NCBI GenBank assembly: GCA_017398355.1
Contig: JAFQGD010000022.1
Span: 1 to 50,515 of the forward strand
Reading direction: 5' to 3'
Length of the DNA: 50,515 nt
Origin: Akkermansia sp.
GTDB lineage: Bacteria > Verrucomicrobiota > Verrucomicrobiia > Verrucomicrobiales > Akkermansiaceae
How positions within the stretch are numbered: the stretch's first letter is position 1; each line of letters starts with the position of its first letter. Under the pieces are notes generated by a model. It saw only the letters and a list, made by a program, of their open reading frames with translations, had not been told where the DNA came from and made no database searches. The translations under genes and the position numbers were made by a program. Positions 47,801-50,515 of the stretch are shown here, piece by piece.

Positions 47801-47894
47801 CGGTTTATGCCACCTCTTACCCTCATTAATCCGCCCCTACCCACTTTATCGCACAAAAAATACGCAAAATGTTGCTTTTCTCATCACTTTTCTC

Positions 47895-47923
47895 TTGCCA
47901 AATGCCTCATCTCCGTGTATACT
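47895..47923 (+). promoter_or_regulatory. Promoter of tRNA-Ala
   Basis: TTGCCA (47895-47900), 17 nt, TATACT (47918-47923), 33 nt before the tRNA. Confidence 0.7.
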
Positions 47924-47956
47924 CCTGCCGTCCTCTCCGGACAAACACCACACAAC

Positions 47957-48029
47957 GGGGTATTAGCTCAGCTGGTAGAGCACTTCAATGGCATTGAAGG
48001 GGTCAGCGGTTCGAGTCCGCTATGCTCCA
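47957..48029 (+). tRNA. tRNA-Ala (anticodon GGC)
   Basis: Cloverleaf: acceptor GGGGTAT with ATGCTCC, including G-U pairs; D-arm GCTC..GAGC; anticodon stem CTTCA/TGAAG around ATGGCAT (anticodon GGC, reading GCC/GCU); T-arm AGCGG TTCGAGT CCGCT; discriminator A. CCA not encoded. It marks the left border of the accessory zone. Confidence 0.94.
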
Positions 48030-48041
48030 CTTAATCCAAGA

Positions 48042-48075
48042 AACCGAATCAGAAAACAATCTGGTTCGGTTTTTG
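48042..48075 (+). terminator. Terminator of tRNA-Ala
   Basis: 11-bp stem AACCGAATCAG (48042-48052) with 48061-48071, including one G-T pair, 8-nt loop, T-run. Confidence 0.85.
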
Positions 48076-48231
48076 CTTTGCATTGATTTTCAATAGCTAC
48101 GCAAGCGTAGGCATTGCTCGCTTGGATGCCCCGCCACCGCCCTGCCGGGCGCAAAACGGCTCCAAAAGACCAAAAAGCCTAAGCATGCCTAAGCCCGTTT
48201 TGCTAAGCACGAATGCCTTTTAGGGTCACTA

Positions 48232-48331
48232 AAGATGCTTCGAATCTATAATCTGTTGATTCTGTGAGCTTAGGCAGTTTTGAGGCAATGGAGTCATATC
48301 GGCAAGTTAAGATGTTTCGAACCGATAAACT
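48232..48331. repeat. Imperfect 23-bp direct repeats with an inverted pair
   Basis: Copies at 48232-48254 and 48309-48331 agree at 19 of 23 positions and centre on AAGATGxTTCGAA. A perfect 9-bp inverted pair, GATTCTGTG (48258-48266) and CACAGAATC (48333-48341), lies just 3' of each copy. Confidence 0.55.
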
Positions 48332-48388
48332 ACACAGAATCAGGCGTTTAAGGTGCATTTTTCACCGAGTAGCAACCTAAAAAGAAAC

Positions 48389-48426
48389 ATCGCTTGCAAG
48401 GGGATGAAAAGACACTTGCAAGCGAT
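48389..48426. repeat. 12-bp perfect inverted repeat
   Basis: ATCGCTTGCAAG (48389-48400) and its complement (48415-48426), 14-nt loop. No U-tract follows on either strand. Confidence 0.6.
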
Positions 48427-48474
48427 GGACGGATGCCGGGAATCATTCTTGTCCTGCATTGGGCTCGTCCTAGG

Positions 48475-48498
48475 CTTGCATGTGGTGTTCTGTGCGTT
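48475..48498. repeat. 24-bp repeat, left copy
   Basis: Agrees at 21 of 24 positions with 49859-49882. The two copies flank the pair of exported-protein genes; both have TGCCGGG a short way upstream. Confidence 0.6.
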
Positions 48499-48570
48499 AT
48501 TTCCCCGCCCAATGCAGAGAGCTGTGGTGGCAAGGGGGCTGGGGAAGAGAGGCATGGTGAGCACGGAATT

Positions 48571-49119
48571 TTATTTTTTCGAGGGTAGAGCGCGTTCGAT
48601 AATGCCTATGAGTTCCCGGCTCAGTTCGGAGGTGGGCAAGGTGTAGAGGCAGCCTGTATGGCCTATTCCCGTGCGGTCCGGGCTGGTGATACGCTCGGCC
48701 CTCAGACTCAGCTTTACGCCTTCGCCGAAATCCAGATTCAGACAATACAGGCGGCGGCTCGAGTGCCGTATCGTAACGCGCACGGGAGCAAACTCCGGAT
48801 TGGCCTGTAGCTGACTGATAATGTACCGCAGGCGCGGGATATCTTCCGCTTTTACAGTATAGCGGGGGGCGTCCTGCTCGAATCCGTATACCTCAACTTC
48901 GGCTTGCATGCTATCCAAACGAGCTTTACATCTTGCTAGAGTTTCCCGGGCTCGCTCTATATGCCTGAGCCTTACCCCCTCGTGAGTAGATCTCCCTCGG
49001 CTTGCCAGATGCGCTGCTCGTTCCGTCTCTGCGTTACAACAGCTCACGCAAGCCCCCACCGCCGCAAGGCAGATGGCTGTGGTGGCGAGGATTTTACGGA
49101 TGGTGGGCATGGTCATCAT
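48571..49119 (-). CDS. Exported protein of unknown function, accessory pair member 1
   Basis: 182 residues. N-terminal signal with the core ILATTAICLAAVG, followed by Cys residues (ACVSCCNAE) that could act as a lipobox only loosely. Then a basic helical stretch (about 40-80) and a mixed domain with DIPRLRYIISQLQANPEF and a beta-rich end. The signal core differs by only two residues from that of the gene at 49642, although the mature parts are very different. Three ATGs crowd the start. No family recognised. Confidence 0.65.
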   Translation of the reverse strand: MMTMPTIRKILATTAICLAAVGACVSCCNAETERAAHLASRGRSTHEGVRLRHIERARETLARCKARLDSMQAEVEVYGFEQDAPRYTVKAEDIPRLRYIISQLQANPEFAPVRVTIRHSSRRLYCLNLDFGEGVKLSLRAERITSPDRTGIGHTGCLYTLPTSELSRELIGIIERALPSKK

Positions 49120-49144
49120 CGATTGTCTGACTTTTATGTGTTAT

Positions 49145-49642
49145 TTAATCCTTATAGTAATGGCGATACATAAAATGGGGGAAGTGTTGCTTGTGCCACC
49201 GTTGCGTCTCCGCTTGTGTCAGACGGGATTCCGGTCGTGATTCAACCGCTTGCACCAATGCATCAAAGCGTTTCGCTGCCGATTCCGGGATGTATGTATG
49301 AGTGAGATGCTTCACCTTACTCAAGGCAAATAGTAACCGAGACTTTTGTCCTTTCGGAAAAATGTAAAACTTCGGGGAACCTCCGCATATCTGCAAATCA
49401 TACATAGGGGTATCTGGTTCTGTTTCCGCCTCTATGGCGAGCAATTCCCGGCATTCTTGTTCATTCAATCGAAGAACCGGCGGTGGTTCGGCAGATGGCG
49501 GAAAGTCATCTGAGTATGTAAGGTAACATTCCGGCACTGTGTTCTCCGCAGCTATGGCTTGCGGGGTGGAGCAAGAACTCAGTCCTACTGCCGCAAGGCA
49601 CAGGGCTGTGGATGCAAGGATTTTGTGGAAAATTGTCTTCAT
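49145..49642 (-). CDS. Lipoprotein of unknown function, accessory pair member 2
   Basis: 165 residues. Signal core ILASTALCLAAVG with lipobox LSSC (Cys24). The mature part starts acidic and Pro-rich and ends in a basic, His/Tyr-rich stretch. A strong Shine-Dalgarno (AAGGAGAT, 8 nt before the ATG) and a TTGCGG-16-TATTAT promoter are present, in contrast to the core genes. Followed by member 1 after 25 nt, so the two are probably one unit. No family recognised. Confidence 0.7.
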   Translation of the reverse strand: MKTIFHKILASTALCLAAVGLSSCSTPQAIAAENTVPECYLTYSDDFPPSAEPPPVLRLNEQECRELLAIEAETEPDTPMYDLQICGGSPKFYIFPKGQKSRLLFALSKVKHLTHTYIPESAAKRFDALVQAVESRPESRLTQAETQRWHKQHFPHFMYRHYYKD

Positions 49643-49667
49643 TAATATCTATCTCCTTCTACATATA

Positions 49668-49695
49668 ATAATACTTCCCGGCAGCGAATCCGCAA
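49668..49695 (-). promoter_or_regulatory. Promoter of the accessory lipoprotein pair
   Basis: Minus strand: TTGCGG (49690-49695), 16 nt, TATTAT (49668-49673), about 25 nt before the ATG, with AAGGAGAT (49651-49658) between. Confidence 0.6.
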
Positions 49696-49858
49696 TAAAA
49701 AATTGCAGAAAATGCAGATTTTCTAATAAATAGACGCTCGCGGCGGGTATTTTGTTGCGCGTTTCATGCAATTTTGTTGCCGGTGGCGCAAAAATAGGGC
49801 AAAAAGCCGAGGATTTGCTCGAAGTGGAGCCCTTGGTCTGCCGGGTGCAGGTCATGGT

Positions 49859-49882
49859 CTTGCGGGTGGTGTTTTGTGCGTT
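49859..49882. repeat. 24-bp repeat, right copy
   Basis: Matches 48475-48498 at 21 of 24 positions. It abuts the stop codon of the restriction-like gene at 49883. Confidence 0.6.
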
Positions 49883-50515
49883 TTAGCGGGTGATTTTCTC
49901 CATGAACATCTGCTTGAACTGAGCTTGCCTCCTTGCTCCGCTGGCAATCATGAAGAGCCCTGCCCCCTTGCTATGGTACTCCCACAGCTGCCCGATGGTG
50001 TCCTTTTCTGCCGTGTCTGCGTTCGTGATAAGATGCTCGCCCTTGTACTCCACGACAAGGATTCGCCCATCCGTGAGCTTCGCTATAAAGTCAGGATAGA
50101 ATCGGTCGCTCGCTGTTGGCAGGTGGAACGATGACGGATGCCCCGCTTTGTTGCGAATCCAATACTGTACCTCCGGCAAAGCATCCAACATTTTTGCGCA
50201 CTCAAATTCTTCGCCGTCCTCGGTACCATCAAAGCGTGGCACTTTAGGCAGGAAGTGCTTTTTGAATACAAAGGAGCCATTATATGCCAAATCGTCATCA
50301 TACATGCCTTCGCGGAACTCGAATCCCTGTTCAAAATCGACTTCTACTCTGGAGGTCTGTCCGAAAAGGCTCAACTGGTACGCCGTCTTCTTCATCTTCT
50401 GACGCGCCCGGCTGATTTCGAAGTTCAGGCGATTGGCGAGGGAATACTTCGCCATCATGAGTCTTGCAATACTCAGCCCGTAGTTGACTACCAACCTATG
50501 CACGACCGCCGACAA
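49883..50515 (-). CDS. C-terminal part of a type III restriction-like helicase-nuclease
   Basis: The last 210 codons of a minus-strand gene whose start is beyond the right edge. The visible part ends in a PD-(D/E)xK nuclease domain: FYPDFIAKLTDGRILVVEYKG gives the Asp and the Glu-x-Lys, followed by a helix-rich region ending QMFMEKITR. This tail is typical of the R subunits of type III-like restriction systems and of related stand-alone DEAD-box helicase-nucleases. No methylase is in the window; it would have to lie to the right. The motor domains are not visible. Confidence 0.75.
   Translation of the reverse strand: MSAVVHRLVVNYGLSIARLMMAKYSLANRLNFEISRARQKMKKTAYQLSLFGQTSRVEVDFEQGFEFREGMYDDDLAYNGSFVFKKHFLPKVPRFDGTEDGEEFECAKMLDALPEVQYWIRNKAGHPSSFHLPTASDRFYPDFIAKLTDGRILVVEYKGEHLITNADTAEKDTIGQLWEYHSKGAGLFMIASGARRQAQFKQMFMEKITR

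Larger units (their letters stand above)
48076..48570. other. Repeat-bearing gap after tRNA-Ala, no convincing gene
   Basis: About 500 nt without a supported gene. A plus-strand frame of 97 codons (48353-48646) has no start signal and runs into an opposing gene, so it was not called. The stretch holds several CTAAGC/GCTTAG motifs near 48178-48273, two imperfect 23-bp repeats, two inverted repeats and one copy of a 24-bp repeat, listed separately. Confidence 0.6.

Noticed and set aside
48353..48646. 97-codon plus-strand frame
   Set aside because: Overlaps the opposite exported-protein gene and the 12-bp inverted repeat; no start signal or recognised domain.
48006..50515. Duplicated 3' end of tRNA-Ala as an attachment site
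   Set aside because: No second copy of the tRNA 3' end and no integrase gene were found within the window.

Overview
This 50.5 kb stretch looks like chromosome of a Verrucomicrobiota bacterium, probably close to Akkermansiaceae. The grounds are a secreted protein ending in a PEP-CTERM-type tail (PEP, hydrophobic helix, five arginines), several lipoproteins and L,D-transpeptidases, core genes of a Gram-negative non-proteobacterial type, and a near absence of Shine-Dalgarno sequences. Genus is not determined.

Layout. (1) 1-1150: a possible surface-protein fragment at the left edge and rnhC. (2) 1251-9185: a complete histidine operon, hisG-hisDC-hisB-hisH-hisA-hisF-hisIE, framed by two HU/IHF-type genes that are 76% identical and have the same promoter layout. 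HisD and HisC are one polypeptide. The HisB phosphatase half lacks three of the four zinc ligands known from E. coli. (3) 9245-12320 (minus): ispE, a two-module siroheme-decarboxylase-like gene and a secreted alkaline phosphatase. (4) 12456-18979: leuS, a secreted KPxVxVT-repeat protein, aroB, an M29 aminopeptidase and a membrane-anchored metallophosphoesterase that could be an LpxG-type lipid A enzyme. (5) 19058-26446: LOG-family protein, rlmH, a small unknown, rpsB-tsf, tRNA-Pro with a structured RNA segment, yebC, rho with a long disordered N-terminus, and dus. (6) 26494-32482: two L,D-transpeptidase lipoproteins, a small lipoprotein, psd, a GT2 glycosyltransferase, ychF, a small unknown and an AP2-like protein with a histone-H1-like tail. 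(7) 32511-39787: a DoxX/MauE-like membrane protein overlapping an Hsp33-like chaperone, a tandem pair of U32-like proteins ahead of metK, and clpB. (8) 39895-47800: an IdeS/Mac-like (C66) secreted cysteine protease with a PEP-CTERM tail, an ApaG-domain protein, a secreted helical protein, a CslA-like GT2 synthase, a third L,D-transpeptidase, a periplasmic thioredoxin-like protein and an exported nitroreductase. (9) 47895-50515: tRNA-Ala followed by an accessory zone of small repeats, two exported proteins with nearly the same signal peptide, and the C-terminus of a type III restriction-like helicase-nuclease that runs off the right edge.

Two window-wide patterns stand out. Many genes have a clear -35/-10 promoter whose -10 box lies only 6-11 nt before the start codon, which predicts leaderless or nearly leaderless mRNAs. 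Almost no gene has a recognisable Shine-Dalgarno sequence; leuS and the accessory lipoprotein gene at 49642 are the clear exceptions. The strongest novelty candidates are the IdeS-like PEP-CTERM protease, the U32-like pair with metK, the HisDC fusion with altered HisB, and the leaderless-promoter pattern. All calls come from reading the sequence; no database search was run.
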